Shown: in pieces, positions 32,986 to 42,437 of the stretch
How positions within the stretch are numbered: the first letter of the stretch is position 1
Layout of the letters: the number at the start of each line of letters is the position of its first letter
From: Halanaerobiaceae bacterium
GTDB taxonomy: Bacteria > Bacillota > Halanaerobiia > Halanaerobiales > Halarsenatibacteraceae
Assembly: GCA_007134885.1 (NCBI GenBank)
Contig: SLJX01000007.1
Span: forward strand, 1 to 46,772
Length of the DNA stretch: 46,772 nucleotides
Reading direction: 5' to 3'
Program-made: the position numbers and the translations under genes
The notes under the pieces: generated by a model
What the model was told of the DNA's origin: nothing
The model's database searches: none
What the model saw: only the letters and a program-made list of their open reading frames with translations

Positions 32986-34880
32986 CCGTTCTCCCCCTGC
33001 TGCTGCCGCCTTTTCTCCAGATAAATTAACAACACCTGAATATCGGCAGGAGATACTCCAGGAATCCGGGAAGCCTGTCCAACTGAATGAGGCTGGATCT
33101 TATTGAGTTTCTCTCTAGCTTCCTGCCTGAGGTTACTAAGCTGGCTGTAATCCAGGTTCCGGGGCAAAAGTTTATTCTCCATCTTTTTGAATTTCTCCAC
33201 CTGCTGCATCTGGCGTTCAATATAGCCCTGATATTTGATTGAGATTTCCAGCTGTTCCACCGCCTCCTGAGAAAATTCTGGCAGATCCTTTACAATTTCT
33301 CCCAGATCCTGATAGGAAATTTCCGGCCGCCTGAGCAGTTTCTCCAGAGTGGCTGGTTGGTTTAAACTGCCGCTGTCCAGCTCCTGGAGGGTTTCTCTGA
33401 TCTCCGGGGTGGGATTAAGCTGCTTATTTTCTAAATATTCCCTCATCTCCTCAATCTCGTTTTTCTTCTGCTGGAAGTACTGCCAGCGCTGATCGGAAAC
33501 CAGACCAGCCTCTCTACCCAGCGGGGTAAGACGAAGATCTGCATTATCCTGTCTCAATATCAGGCGGTGCTCGGCCCGGGAAGTCATCATCCGGTAGGGC
33601 TCCCGGGGTTCTTTGGTTACCAGTTCATCAACAAGCACCCCGATGTAAGCCTGAGAGCGTTTTAAGACCAGGGGTTCCCTATTCTCCAGGGTCAAAGCTG
33701 CATTAATCCCGGCCAGCAGACCCTGACCTGCTGCTTCCTCATAGCCGGAGGTGCCGTTAATCTGACCAGCAGTAAATAGTCCTGTCACCAGCTTTGTTTC
33801 CAGAGTCGAATCAAATTGACCGCTGGCCACACAATCATATTCTATGGCATAACCCGGGCGCATTATTTCCGCCCGCTCCATTCCCTCCAGAGTTCTTAGA
33901 ATCTGTATCTGGATATCCAGGGGCAGGCTGGTTGAAAAGCCGGAAAGATAAAATTCTTCCGTTCCCCGACCTTCGGGTTCCAGAAAAAACTGATGCCGGT
34001 CCTTTTCGGGAAACTTTTTAACCTTATCCTCAATTGAAGGACAATAACGAGGGCCGGTTCCCTCTATCTCACCGCTAAATAGAGGAGTGCGGTCTTCATT
34101 TTCTCGAATTATCTGGTGAGTTTCCGGATTGGAATAGGTCAGCCAGCAGCTGTCTTGCTCACCGGTCAGAGGCTCGGAAAGAAAGGAAAAGGAAAGCCCT
34201 TCCTCTCCCTGCTGTTCCTGAAGTTGAGAAAAATCGATGGAATTGCCGTTAATTCGCGGGGGTGTTCCGGTTTTAAACCTGAGAAGTTTAAAACCCAGCC
34301 TTTCCAGAGCTTTTGACAGCCTGTTGGCCGGATACTGCTGATTGGGCCCGGCATTATAGGTGGCCTCACCTATAATTATCCTGGCCTGCAAAAAGGTGCC
34401 GGTTGTCAGAATAACCCGGCGCCCCCGGTATAACAAACCGGTCTTGGTGATAACACCGGCTGCCCGGCCCTCTTCCACCAGAATATCCTCAACTACATCC
34501 TGCTTGAGATCCAGGTTATTCTGATTTTCCAGCACACTCTTCATTCTCTGGTGATATTTAACCTTGTCGGCCTGCCCCCTGAGCCCGTGAACTGCCGGTC
34601 CCTTGCTGGTATTCAGCATTCTGATCTGAGTCATGGTCCGGTCCATATTTATCGCCATTTCCCCGCCCAGGGCATCAATCTCCCTTACAATGTGAGATTT
34701 GCCCGGGCCGCCCAGCGAAGGATTGCAGGGCATGAAAGCCACATGATCCAGATTTACCGTCAGGCTTAATGTCCTGCAGCCCATTCTGGCAGCTGCCAGA
34801 GCAGCCTCGCTGCCGGCATGACCGGCCCCCACCACTATTACCTCATATTCCACCGGATACTGATATTTATAGCTGGCCAT
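32982..34880 (-). CDS. mnmG: tRNA uridine-5-carboxymethylaminomethyl modification enzyme MnmG
   Basis: A 632-residue FAD enzyme (GidA) that modifies U34 of tRNA together with MnmE. The FAD-binding motif VVGAGHAGSEAALAAARMG is near the start. GQINGTSGYEEAAGQGLLAGINAA and TSRAEHRLILRQDNADLRL are signatures. Normal length. It lies downstream of mnmE, separated by 113 bp. Confidence 0.96.
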   Translation of the reverse strand: MASYKYQYPVEYEVIVVGAGHAGSEAALAAARMGCRTLSLTVNLDHVAFMPCNPSLGGPGKSHIVREIDALGGEMAINMDRTMTQIRMLNTSKGPAVHGLRGQADKVKYHQRMKSVLENQNNLDLKQDVVEDILVEEGRAAGVITKTGLLYRGRRVILTTGTFLQARIIIGEATYNAGPNQQYPANRLSKALERLGFKLLRFKTGTPPRINGNSIDFSQLQEQQGEEGLSFSFLSEPLTGEQDSCWLTYSNPETHQIIRENEDRTPLFSGEIEGTGPRYCPSIEDKVKKFPEKDRHQFFLEPEGRGTEEFYLSGFSTSLPLDIQIQILRTLEGMERAEIMRPGYAIEYDCVASGQFDSTLETKLVTGLFTAGQINGTSGYEEAAGQGLLAGINAALTLENREPLVLKRSQAYIGVLVDELVTKEPREPYRMMTSRAEHRLILRQDNADLRLTPLGREAGLVSDQRWQYFQQKKNEIEEMREYLENKQLNPTPEIRETLQELDSGSLNQPATLEKLLRRPEISYQDLGEIVKDLPEFSQEAVEQLEISIKYQGYIERQMQQVEKFKKMENKLLPRNLDYSQLSNLRQEAREKLNKIQPHSVGQASRIPGVSPADIQVLLIYLEKRRQQQGENG

Positions 34881-34993
34881 AAAACAATCTCTCCTTAATG
34901 CTGTTCCTCATGAAAAAATCTCTCCTTCAAAGCCATATAATATTAGCCCTTAATAACCTTAAAATATTAGCCAAAATTTTTTTCTTGCACCGC

Positions 34994-36394
34994 TTATTTG
35001 CCGATGCAGAAGTCTGCAAAAATTCTATCAATAATATCTTCAGCAACTGTATCACCGGTAATCTCACCCAATTTCACCAGGACCTCCTTGAGGTCAACCG
35101 CCAGCAGATCGGCAGGAACCCCGTCCCTGTAGGCCTCAATTGCCCTTTTAAGGCTGTCCCGGGCCTCTTCCAGGGCCTGCTGATGCCGGAGTCTGGTTAT
35201 AATATAATCATAATCTCCAGCTGCCCTGCCGCCCATAATAATTTCATAAATTTTATCCTTGAGTTCCTGAAGTCCGGTTTCCTCCCGAACCGAAATGAAA
35301 ATAACAGGCTGGGCAGAAAATCTTTCCTCAATCTGTTCCTGGCTTAAATCAGCCGGCAGGTCGGTCTTATTAACCAGAATTATCAGGGGCTTGTCCTGGA
35401 CCAGCCGATATATTTCCAGGTCCTCAGCAGTAATCCCCTGGCTGACATCGAGCATTAAAAGCACCAGATCCGCTGTTTTCAGGGAGTTTTGGCTCTTTTC
35501 CACCCCGATCTTTTCAACCCGGTCTTCAGTCTGATGGATGCCTGCAGTATCAACAATCTTAAGGGGCAGGCCGGCGAAACTGATCATCTCTGTAATTACA
35601 TCGCGGGTGGTCCCCGGGATATCGGTAACTATAGCCCTATTCTCATTTAAAAGATAATTCAAAAGACTGGATTTGCCAACATTAGGCTTACCGGCAATCA
35701 CTGTCTCAATCCCCTCCTGATAAACCCGGCCGGTACGGCTGCTGGCAATTAGCTCCTCCAGCTCCGACTTGATTTCTTCCAGTTGATCACCCAGGCTGGT
35801 CTGGTCAAGCTCCGGAATTTCATCCTCGGGAAAATCAATACTGGCTTCCACGCCGGTGAGAATATCAAGCAGCTTTGATCTTAGTTGGCCGATATGCTCT
35901 GATAATCTCCCCCGGAGCTGCTGCAGGGCTATCTCCCGGCCCTTGCTTGATTTGGCGTTAATCAGGTCGATTATTCCCTCAGCTTGAGCCAGATCAATCC
36001 GGCCGTTAAGAAAGGCCCGCCGGGAAAACTCACCGGGCTCGGCCAGCCGGGCCCCGGCTTCCAGAGCAGCTTCCAACACCCCCTGCAGAGGCAGCATTCC
36101 GCCGTGACAGTCAAATTCCACGGTATCTTCCCGGGTAAAACTTCGGGGTGAACGCATCACCAGGGCCAGAACCTCATCAATCTCCTGACCGGATAAATCC
36201 CTGATAAAACCATAATTTATTGTATGGCTTTCAACTTCCTTGAGCTTGACATCGGCAGGGGAGTAAAAAATCTTATCGGCCACCTTCAGGGCCTTATCTC
36301 CACTGATCCGGACCTTGCCAATCCCCGAGGTTCCCGGCGGAGTGGCAATAGCCACAATTACCTCTTCGCCAAACTGCTCTTTTCCCTCTGCCAT
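34994..36394 (-). CDS. mnmE: tRNA modification GTPase MnmE
   Basis: A 466-residue MnmE (TrmE). The N-terminal folate-binding domain (about 1-120), helical domain and central G domain are visible: G1 GKPNVGKSS, G3 DTAG, G4 NKTD. The C-terminus ends CIGK, with the conserved catalytic cysteine (FADFCIGK). It is the usual neighbour of jag and mnmG. RBS AGGTGA. Confidence 0.96.
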   Translation of the reverse strand: MAEGKEQFGEEVIVAIATPPGTSGIGKVRISGDKALKVADKIFYSPADVKLKEVESHTINYGFIRDLSGQEIDEVLALVMRSPRSFTREDTVEFDCHGGMLPLQGVLEAALEAGARLAEPGEFSRRAFLNGRIDLAQAEGIIDLINAKSSKGREIALQQLRGRLSEHIGQLRSKLLDILTGVEASIDFPEDEIPELDQTSLGDQLEEIKSELEELIASSRTGRVYQEGIETVIAGKPNVGKSSLLNYLLNENRAIVTDIPGTTRDVITEMISFAGLPLKIVDTAGIHQTEDRVEKIGVEKSQNSLKTADLVLLMLDVSQGITAEDLEIYRLVQDKPLIILVNKTDLPADLSQEQIEERFSAQPVIFISVREETGLQELKDKIYEIIMGGRAAGDYDYIITRLRHQQALEEARDSLKRAIEAYRDGVPADLLAVDLKEVLVKLGEITGDTVAEDIIDRIFADFCIGK

Positions 36395-36474
36395 CTAATT
36401 CACCTCATCCAGGTCCCGTTTTCTCTAATATCAAATTATATCCCGATATCCCTGATATATAATATATCCCTGAG

Positions 36475-36507
36475 TAAAAAACCCAGCAGGTTAGCTTCCT
36501 GCTGGGT
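36475..36507 (-). terminator. Terminator after jag
   Basis: ACCCAGCAGG (36481-36490) pairs perfectly with CCTGCTGGGT (36498-36507). TTTTTT follows on the minus strand. It separates the rnpA-yidD-yidC-jag operon from mnmE. Confidence 0.88.
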
Positions 36508-36576
36508 ATCATAACTCAAAGTACAGTTAAAACAGATATAAACAAAAAACCTGATTTCCTACCCTGGAACTTGAAC

Positions 36577-37281
36577 TTAATCCCGGGCCTCTTCCGCAGT
36601 CTCTGCCGTTCCGGCTGCCTGCTCTTCAGCTCCGGAATCGGAAGGAGAAATTCCGGTGGTTTCGATCATAACCTTGCGGAAAGGTTCTTCACCCTCACTG
36701 TAGGATTTAACCCTGCTGTCATCCTTGACTGCCAGATGGATAATCCTTCTTTCATGCGGCGGCATGGGATCCAGCATCACCTTGCGACCTGTTTCAATGG
36801 CCCGGCGCTTCATCTTTTCCGCCAGCTGGCGGAGAGTTTCCTCCCGGCGCTCCCGGTAACCTTCGGCATCAATGATAATCCGATAATATTCCTCGGTCTC
36901 CCGGTTTACTGCCAGTGAAGTCAGATACTGCAAGGCGTCCAGAGTTTCCCCCCGATGACCGATAATCAACCCCAGTTCATTGGCCGAGATAATATTGTAA
37001 GCCAGCTGCTGCTCATCGGTTTTGTCCTGATCGACGGCCACTTCGGCCTCCAGTTTACTGACCCCCAGCACCCTGTCCAGAAAATCTTTTCCGATTTTAA
37101 CAGGATTAATAACTCTTTTAACCTCAACTTCAGCATTACTGCCGCCGATCATTCCAAAGAGACCGCTACTGCCCTCTTTAATTACTTCAATTTCAGCCTC
37201 CTGCCGTGAAATACCCAGTTTATCTAAAGCCTTAGCAATTGCTTCCTCTACTGTACGTCCTTCCTGCCTGCAGCTATCCAT
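36577..37281 (-). CDS. jag: RNA-binding protein Jag/KhpB
   Basis: A 234-residue protein with a Jag-N domain (about 1-50, GRTVEEAIAKALDKLGI), a KH domain (about 80-150, GLIIGHRGETLDALQYL with the GxxG loop HRGE) and an R3H domain (about 150-215, MPPHERRIIHLAVKD and SEGEEPFRKVMI). It binds RNA and is linked to cell-wall growth in related species. RBS GGAGG. It follows yidC by three bases. Confidence 0.93.
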   Translation of the reverse strand: MDSCRQEGRTVEEAIAKALDKLGISRQEAEIEVIKEGSSGLFGMIGGSNAEVEVKRVINPVKIGKDFLDRVLGVSKLEAEVAVDQDKTDEQQLAYNIISANELGLIIGHRGETLDALQYLTSLAVNRETEEYYRIIIDAEGYRERREETLRQLAEKMKRRAIETGRKVMLDPMPPHERRIIHLAVKDDSRVKSYSEGEEPFRKVMIETTGISPSDSGAEEQAAGTAETAEEARD

Positions 37282-37284
37282 ATT

Positions 37285-37941
37285 TTATGCCTCCTTAACA
37301 GCGGTTTCTGGTTCCTCATCCTGACGGTGAATAAAAAAGTGCTGGGCTACAATGATAACCGTTGAGGTAAACCAGTATATCATAATCCCTGCCGGCAGGG
37401 AAAAACCTATAAAAACAACCATGATTGGCATGATCCACATCATCATGCTGGCCTTACTGTCACCACCTGACATCCCGGAGGTAAATTTGGTCTGAATTAC
37501 CATAACCAGGCCATTTAACAGCACCAGGGGAATATCAGGTTCAGCCAGAGAACCTTCGGTAATCCGGCCGATCCAGAGAAAAACCTCATCACCAAAGGCA
37601 TCACTCATAGCCAGGATGGTGCGATAAAGGGGAATAATGATTGCCATCTGAAGAATCATTGGCAGACAGCCTGCAATGGGATTTACATTATTCTCCTGAT
37701 AAAGCTTCATCATGGCTTCCTGCTGTTTTTCTTTATTATCCTCATACTTATTTTTGATTTTTTCCATCTCAGGCTGGAGTTCCTTCATAGCCTTCATCGA
37801 TTTGGTCTGCTTTAGAGTCAGGGGCAGCAGAAGCATCTTAATTATTACGGTAAAAATTACGATGGCTAGACCGTAACCCCCCACTATTCCATTCAAAAAT
37901 TCAATCGAAACCTCAATTAATTGAAAAAGCCAGTCAAACAT
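37285..37941 (-). CDS. yidC: Membrane protein insertase YidC (SpoIIIJ-type)
   Basis: A 218-residue Oxa1/YidC insertase of the short Gram-positive type, with about five membrane segments. The conserved core runs from YGLAIVIFTVIIKMLLLPLT to the C-terminal TSTVIIVAQHFFI. It lacks the N-terminal lipoprotein cysteine usual in Bacillus SpoIIIJ. ATG at 37941, AGGAGG upstream; a TTG two codons earlier is less likely. Confidence 0.92.
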   Translation of the reverse strand: MFDWLFQLIEVSIEFLNGIVGGYGLAIVIFTVIIKMLLLPLTLKQTKSMKAMKELQPEMEKIKNKYEDNKEKQQEAMMKLYQENNVNPIAGCLPMILQMAIIIPLYRTILAMSDAFGDEVFLWIGRITEGSLAEPDIPLVLLNGLVMVIQTKFTSGMSGGDSKASMMMWIMPIMVVFIGFSLPAGIMIYWFTSTVIIVAQHFFIHRQDEEPETAVKEA

Positions 37942-37954
37942 TAACAAACTCCTC

Positions 37955-38167
37955 CTATTCTAGGGGATCAAAGCCGCCGGGGTGAAAGGGATGGCAGCGC
38001 AGAATCCTTTTTATTCCAAGCCAGCTGCCCTTCAGGGCGCCATACCTTATAATTGCCTCCCGGGTATAGCTGGAACAGGTGGGATAATAGCGGCATGACC
38101 TGGGTAAATAGGGCGAAATAATCCGCTGGTAAAAAGATATTAAAAGTAAAAATAATTTCTTAAACAT
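37955..38167 (-). CDS. yidD: Membrane protein insertion efficiency factor YidD
   Basis: A 70-residue YidD with the core [20 protein letters not shown], the cysteines of CRYYPTC, and GWxG-like [19 protein letters not shown]. An amphipathic N-terminal helix ([13 protein letters not shown]) binds the membrane. It lies between rnpA and yidC, as usual. Confidence 0.93.
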   Translation of the reverse strand: MFKKLFLLLISFYQRIISPYLPRSCRYYPTCSSYTREAIIRYGALKGSWLGIKRILRCHPFHPGGFDPLE

Positions 38168-38398
38168 GAAAACCACCTGAATTATCTGCCCAACTATCAG
38201 GACAGATAGTTAATTGTTAATTTTCGCAACCTTGATCAACTCTAATCATTTAACCTGCAACATAATATTATACATTATAAATAGCTATAAGTCCAATATA
38301 TCCAAAATAAAAAAATACTTTTCAGGCTGACTATTTACCGGAGTTTTCGGCAGAATTTCCAGGTTTTTTCGCAATAAATTCGCAATAAATATTAATTA

Positions 38399-38761
38399 TT
38401 ATTTCAGCGGTTTTTCCGGTACCTCAGGAGTTTTTAGAAGAGAGGTTTGCCGCAGCAGTTCCGTCAGATCGGCTTTCATACCCCAAAAATCAAGCCTGAC
38501 CAGATAGGGCCGGGCTATTATAATAACATCAAATCCCTGCTTCAAGCAGGGATCCAGCCAGCGGCGAATTAATTCCTTGAGTTGACGTCTTAACCTGTTT
38601 CTCACGACTGCCTTACCCACTTTTTTACTGAGAGAAAAACCATACCGGTTGTAACCAGACTCATTTTCCAGCCAGTAGACCACCAGAAAGGAACTCACCC
38701 GGGAATTACCCTGGCGATAAACCTCTTGAAACTGTCGACTTTTCTTTAGCATTTCCACCAA
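38399..38761 (-). CDS. rnpA: Ribonuclease P protein component
   Basis: A 120-residue RNase P protein, which aids tRNA 5'-end processing. The RNR motif KKVGKAVVRNRLRRQLKELIR is clear, as is FQEVYRQGNSRVSSFLVVYWL. Start uncertain: TTG (38761), GTG (38758) or ATG (38752); GGAGG fits the TTG best. rpmH, normally directly upstream, is absent. Confidence 0.93.
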   Translation of the reverse strand: MVEMLKKSRQFQEVYRQGNSRVSSFLVVYWLENESGYNRYGFSLSKKVGKAVVRNRLRRQLKELIRRWLDPCLKQGFDVIIIARPYLVRLDFWGMKADLTELLRQTSLLKTPEVPEKPLK

Positions 38762-38802
38762 AATCCGGACCTCCTGCCAGCAAATTAACCCATACAGTAT
38801 AA

Positions 38803-38831
38803 ATTATATGTCATTTGACAACGGCAGTCAA
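38803..38831 (-). promoter_or_regulatory. Promoter for the rnpA operon
   Basis: On the minus strand TTGACT (38826-38831) and TATAAT (38803-38808), 17-bp spacer. The transcript would begin about 35 nt before rnpA, leaving no room for rpmH. Confidence 0.75.
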
Positions 38832-38839
38832 GGATTTTA

Positions 38840-39206
38840 AAGTTTTCCACAGTTTTATTTCTGTTGATAAACTGTCCACAATCTGTTATTATATTATTAA
38901 TTCCCTGTGGATAATTTTTCAGCTTGATTATCTGCAGGAAATTTTATTTGGGATAACCGGTTATCCACAAAAGGGGACATATTTCTCCAGGCACCGAAGT
39001 TTTCCACAAAATTAACAGGGGTTTATCCACAAATTGTTGATAAGTGCTCCCCTGCAACTGACTTTTGTGGATAACTCCGGGATTAATCCACAGAGATGTG
39101 GACAATATTTTTTTAACCCAATCTCGTCTTTTAACTGTCAAAGTTTATAATTTTCCAGAAAAACTGTGGATAACTGGGGCAGTTATCCACAGTTTGTGGA
39201 AAGTTT
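38840..39206. other. oriC, DnaA-box cluster upstream of dnaA
   Basis: Perfect DnaA boxes TTATCCACA lie at 38961, 39023 and 39183 on the plus strand; perfect inverted boxes TGTGGATAA lie at 38906, 39066 and 39165. One-mismatch forms occur at 38843 and 39000 (TTTTCCACA), 38862 and 39035 (TGTTGATAA), and 39097 (TGTGGACAA). A perfect palindrome GGATAACCGGTTATCC is at 38951-38966. This is the classic upstream half of a bipartite origin. Confidence 0.92.
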
Positions 39207-39225
39207 ATTTGCAGGAGGTATGTTA

Positions 39226-40623
39226 ATGTTCAATACTAAAGAATTGGATAAGGTATGGGAAAAAACCCTGGATACCATCAAGGAACAGCTCAGCAATCCC
39301 AGTTTTAAGACCTGGTTTTCTGATACTTCACCACTTGAACTGACCTCTGAGGGAGTGTTAAAACTTAAGGTGCCCAATGATTTCATCAAGGACTGGATCG
39401 AATCCCGCTATACTGAACTTATAATTAAAACTATTGCTGAACTCACCGATACCGAAGTAGAGCTGGAATTTTTAACTCCAGAGGAAATTAAAAAACTGGA
39501 GGAGGAACAAAAAAACAAAGATAAACCGGAAGCTGAATCCCGATCCCGCGCCGAGATAAGACCGGTCGATAATAGCAGGGTAAAGGGCAGTTTAAACCCC
39601 AAATACACTTTTGAAACCTTTGTAGTCGGCAGCAGCAATCGTTTTGCCCATGCCGCTTCTCTGGCTGTTGCTGAAGCCCCGGCCAAGGCCTATAATCCCC
39701 TCTTTCTTTATGGTGATGTTGGACTGGGAAAAACCCATTTAATGCAGGCCATTGCTCACTTTATTTTAGAACATAATCCCGACCATAGTGTGGTCTATGT
39801 TTCCTCCGAAACCTTTACCAACGAACTTATCAATGCCATCAAGGATGATAAAACCGTTAAATTTCGCAATAAATACCGCACCATTGATATACTTCTGGTC
39901 GATGATATTCAATTTCTTGAGGGCAAGGAAAGAACTCAGGAAGAATTTTTCCATACCTTTAATGCTCTCCATGAAGCCAACCGCCAGCTGATAATCTCCA
40001 GTGACAGACCTCCCAAGGAAATTCCCACCCTGGAGGAAAGACTGCGCTCCCGCTTTGAATGGGGGCTGATTACCGATATTCAAAAACCGGATCTGGAAAC
40101 CAGAATAGCAATTCTTCGCAAGAAGGCCGATCTGGAAAATCTGGAAATTCCCAACGAAGTTATCATTGATATTGCCAATAAAATTCAATCCAATATCCGG
40201 GAGCTGGAGGGAGCTTTAATAAAAGTTATTGCCTATGCTGAGCTGGTAGACCGGGATATTGATCTGGAATTGGCCCAGGAAGCTCTCAAAGATCTGATCA
40301 ATACTGATAGCGGATCAACCCGGGAAATTAATATCCCTAATATTAAAAAGGTGGTAGCAGAAAATTATAATATAAATCTGACCAAGATGGATTCCAAGAA
40401 ACGCACCCAGAATATCGTGCTCCCCCGCCAGATAGCCATGTACCTGTCCCGAGAAATGACCGACTCCTCGCTGCCGGTAATAGGAGATGCCTTTGGCGGC
40501 CGGGATCATACCACCGTGATGCATGCCCATAATAAAATTACCGAAAAAATTGAAGAAAACCAGGAATTTCGCAAGACCATCAGCAAATTGCAAAAAAAGA
40601 TTACCGGGTCTGATTCCTTTTAA
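39226..40623 (+). CDS. dnaA: Chromosomal replication initiator DnaA
   Basis: A 465-residue DnaA. Domain I is about 1-80, the acidic linker about 85-115, and the AAA+ domain about 125-345: Walker A GDVGLGKT (163-170), Walker B VDDIQFL. Domain IV carries the DnaA-box-binding signature [12 protein letters not shown] chose the ATG at 39226, seven bases after GGAGG; an ATG at 39220 is too close to it. It starts within the oriC region, and a second DnaA-box group follows the gene. Confidence 0.97.
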   Translation: MFNTKELDKVWEKTLDTIKEQLSNPSFKTWFSDTSPLELTSEGVLKLKVPNDFIKDWIESRYTELIIKTIAELTDTEVELEFLTPEEIKKLEEEQKNKDKPEAESRSRAEIRPVDNSRVKGSLNPKYTFETFVVGSSNRFAHAASLAVAEAPAKAYNPLFLYGDVGLGKTHLMQAIAHFILEHNPDHSVVYVSSETFTNELINAIKDDKTVKFRNKYRTIDILLVDDIQFLEGKERTQEEFFHTFNALHEANRQLIISSDRPPKEIPTLEERLRSRFEWGLITDIQKPDLETRIAILRKKADLENLEIPNEVIIDIANKIQSNIRELEGALIKVIAYAELVDRDIDLELAQEALKDLINTDSGSTREINIPNIKKVVAENYNINLTKMDSKKRTQNIVLPRQIAMYLSREMTDSSLPVIGDAFGGRDHTTVMHAHNKITEKIEENQEFRKTISKLQKKITGSDSF

Positions 40624-40662
40624 TTTCTTCATTTTAATTTTTTTATCCTTCAATCAGCTTTC

Positions 40663-40691
40663 TTTTTTTATAATCTCTTTTTTTATAATCT
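40663..40691 (+). repeat. 14-bp AT-rich direct repeat in the dnaA-dnaN gap
   Basis: TTTTTTTATAATCT occurs twice (40663-40676 and 40678-40691), directly before a DnaA-box-like TGGGGATAA. Could help unwinding. Confidence 0.7.
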
Positions 40692-40781
40692 GGGGATAAC
40701 CCTGTTGACAGCTTTTTAATAATCTGTGGATAAATTTGTGGATAGTTTTTTAGAGTCAGTTTTCTGTTTATATGTGGATAA
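40691..40781. other. oriC, DnaA-box cluster between dnaA and dnaN
   Basis: TGTGGATAA at 40725-40733 and 40773-40781, TGTGGATAG at 40737-40745 and TGGGGATAA at 40691-40699. A TTGACA (40705-40710) with a weak -10 overlapping a box suggests DnaA control of dnaN transcription. Confidence 0.85.
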
Positions 40782-40864
40782 TATTTAATAACTGCTAACA
40801 TTTTTTTCACAGCCCTCTTCATTTATATTTCAAGGTTTTAGCCGGCTTTTTAACATTTCAACAG

Positions 40865-40885
40865 CCCCTATTACTATTATTACTA
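40865..40885 (+). other. Candidate DnaA-trio unwinding element
   Basis: CCC is followed by six trinucleotides, CTA TTA CTA TTA TTA CTA (40868-40885). On the other strand this is the 3'-GAT/AAT-5' trio series known in B. subtilis as the DnaA-trio, where a GC cluster also precedes it. Here no strong DnaA box is immediately adjacent: the nearest clear one ends at 40811 (TTTTTCACA, one mismatch). Confidence 0.6.
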
Positions 40886-40921
40886 AATAAAGATTAGATA
40901 GATAATTATGGAGGTGCCAAC

Positions 40922-42196
40922 ATGAAATTCATCATTGAGCAGCCAGTTTTCCACAGAGCTCTTCAAAAAGTAAACCGAGCTGTGACAACCAGCAGTACTC
41001 TGCCGATACTTTCCGGAATATTGCTGGAAGGAAAAGCCAGTAATGATGAAGAAAACAATTTGCAGCTGACAGCCACAGATTTGGAACTGGGTATCAGCCA
41101 CAGAGTTTCGGCCAGCATTCAGAAACCAGGACGGGTAGTGATGCCAGCCAGTGAACTAAGCAATATTATCAGAGAACTTTCCTCTGAGCCGGTTAAAGTA
41201 GAGGTAAATCAAGAAAATTTCACCGCCAGCATAGAAACAACAAATTCCAATTTTTCACTTAAATGTTTTGATCCCGAAGAATTTCCCTCCCTGCCGAAGG
41301 TTAAGGAGATGCTCAGGCTCTGGCTGCCGGCATCGAAATTAAAGGAAATTATTGATTCAGTAAAATTTGCCTGTGGCAAAAAGGAATCCCGGCCGGGACT
41401 GACCGGTTCACTTTTGACAGTATCTCCTGAAAAAATAATAATGGTTTCCACCAATACATACCGGATGGCTTACAAGGAAAGCGAAAACAGCAGCGAAATC
41501 AGCGAGGAATATCGGGCAATTCTTCCAGCAAAAACCCTGCAGGAGCTCAGCAATCTTCTGCCTGAAGTTATTGAACTGGAGAAGAGTAAAGCTGGTTCAG
41601 CAAACGATTCCGGGTTAGAAGAAGCGGGGGAGAAACAAAATGCCAGGCTGGATCTGGAAGAATATGAAGAAGAAGAGGAGAGTGAAGCTGCAATTGAGGA
41701 AGAAACAGCTGAAGAAAAGCAGGAAGGTCTGGTTGAAATTCTGCTGAATTCCAGCCACTGTCTTTTTAATCTCAATGATACCCTGCTTACTTCCCGGCTG
41801 ATTGAGGGGAAATTCCCCAATTATCGCCAGGTAATGCCAGCTGAGTTTAAAAGCCTGGTTACTGCCAATCGCAGACAGCTTCAGCAGGCGGTTAAACGGG
41901 CAGCCCTGATAGCTGAGGTACTAAAACTTAATTTTAATTCTGAATCCGGAACCCTGGTGATGGAATCTACGGAAACGGAAAAGGGGCATGCCCGGGAGGA
42001 GATTCCTATCACCATGGAGGGAGAAGATCAGAGTATCAATATTGATGCTTCCTATCTTCAGGATGTTCTCCGGGTGATCTCCGATGAGGAAATCCGGTTG
42101 CAACTGATTGGTCCTCTTAAACCCATGGCAATTCAAAAAATTGATTATGATGATTATCTTTACCTGATAATGCCGATCCGTTCAGGAACCAGATAA
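40922..42196 (+). CDS. dnaN: DNA polymerase III beta subunit (sliding clamp)
   Basis: A 424-residue sliding clamp, longer than the usual 365-380. The N-terminal domain begins MKFIIEQPVFHRAL and LPILSGILLE; the middle domain has LTGSLLTVS and TNTYRMA. The C-terminal domain includes SRLIEGKFPNYRQVMP and ends YLIMPIRSGTR. The extra length is an acidic insertion at about residues 220-268 (ARLDLEEYEEEEESEAAIEE), where the family has a short loop. RBS GGAGGTG. The frame is intact, so the insertion is real, not a frameshift. Confidence 0.95.
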   Translation: MKFIIEQPVFHRALQKVNRAVTTSSTLPILSGILLEGKASNDEENNLQLTATDLELGISHRVSASIQKPGRVVMPASELSNIIRELSSEPVKVEVNQENFTASIETTNSNFSLKCFDPEEFPSLPKVKEMLRLWLPASKLKEIIDSVKFACGKKESRPGLTGSLLTVSPEKIIMVSTNTYRMAYKESENSSEISEEYRAILPAKTLQELSNLLPEVIELEKSKAGSANDSGLEEAGEKQNARLDLEEYEEEEESEAAIEEETAEEKQEGLVEILLNSSHCLFNLNDTLLTSRLIEGKFPNYRQVMPAEFKSLVTANRRQLQQAVKRAALIAEVLKLNFNSESGTLVMESTETEKGHAREEIPITMEGEDQSINIDASYLQDVLRVISDEEIRLQLIGPLKPMAIQKIDYDDYLYLIMPIRSGTR

Positions 42197-42382
42197 GTTT
42201 TCTCTCAAATATTTAGGCTCAACAAAATACAGTTCAAGAAAATACTAAGCTGAATATAATTCAACAAAATATAAAAATACATCTGATATAAAGATATAAA
42301 TAATTTATTTCCTTAATATTAAGATAACACATAAAATCCATAAAATTATAATCCACATAATCTATATTTAATTTTACACTAG

Positions 42383-42424
42383 TTCTGAGTATCTGATTTT
42401 GAGTATCTGATTCTGAATAAATTC
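42383..42424 (+). repeat. 14-bp tandem repeat before yaaA
   Basis: TTCTGAGTATCTGA, TTTTGAGTATCTGA and TTCTGAATAAATTC follow each other (42383-42424), ending at the RBS of the S4-domain gene. The rest of 42197-42437 is AT-rich and non-coding. Confidence 0.6.
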
Positions 42425-42437
42425 AGGAGTGATAATC

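Noticed and set aside
38815-39141. Frames in the oriC region
   Set aside because: They consist of DnaA boxes read as codons.
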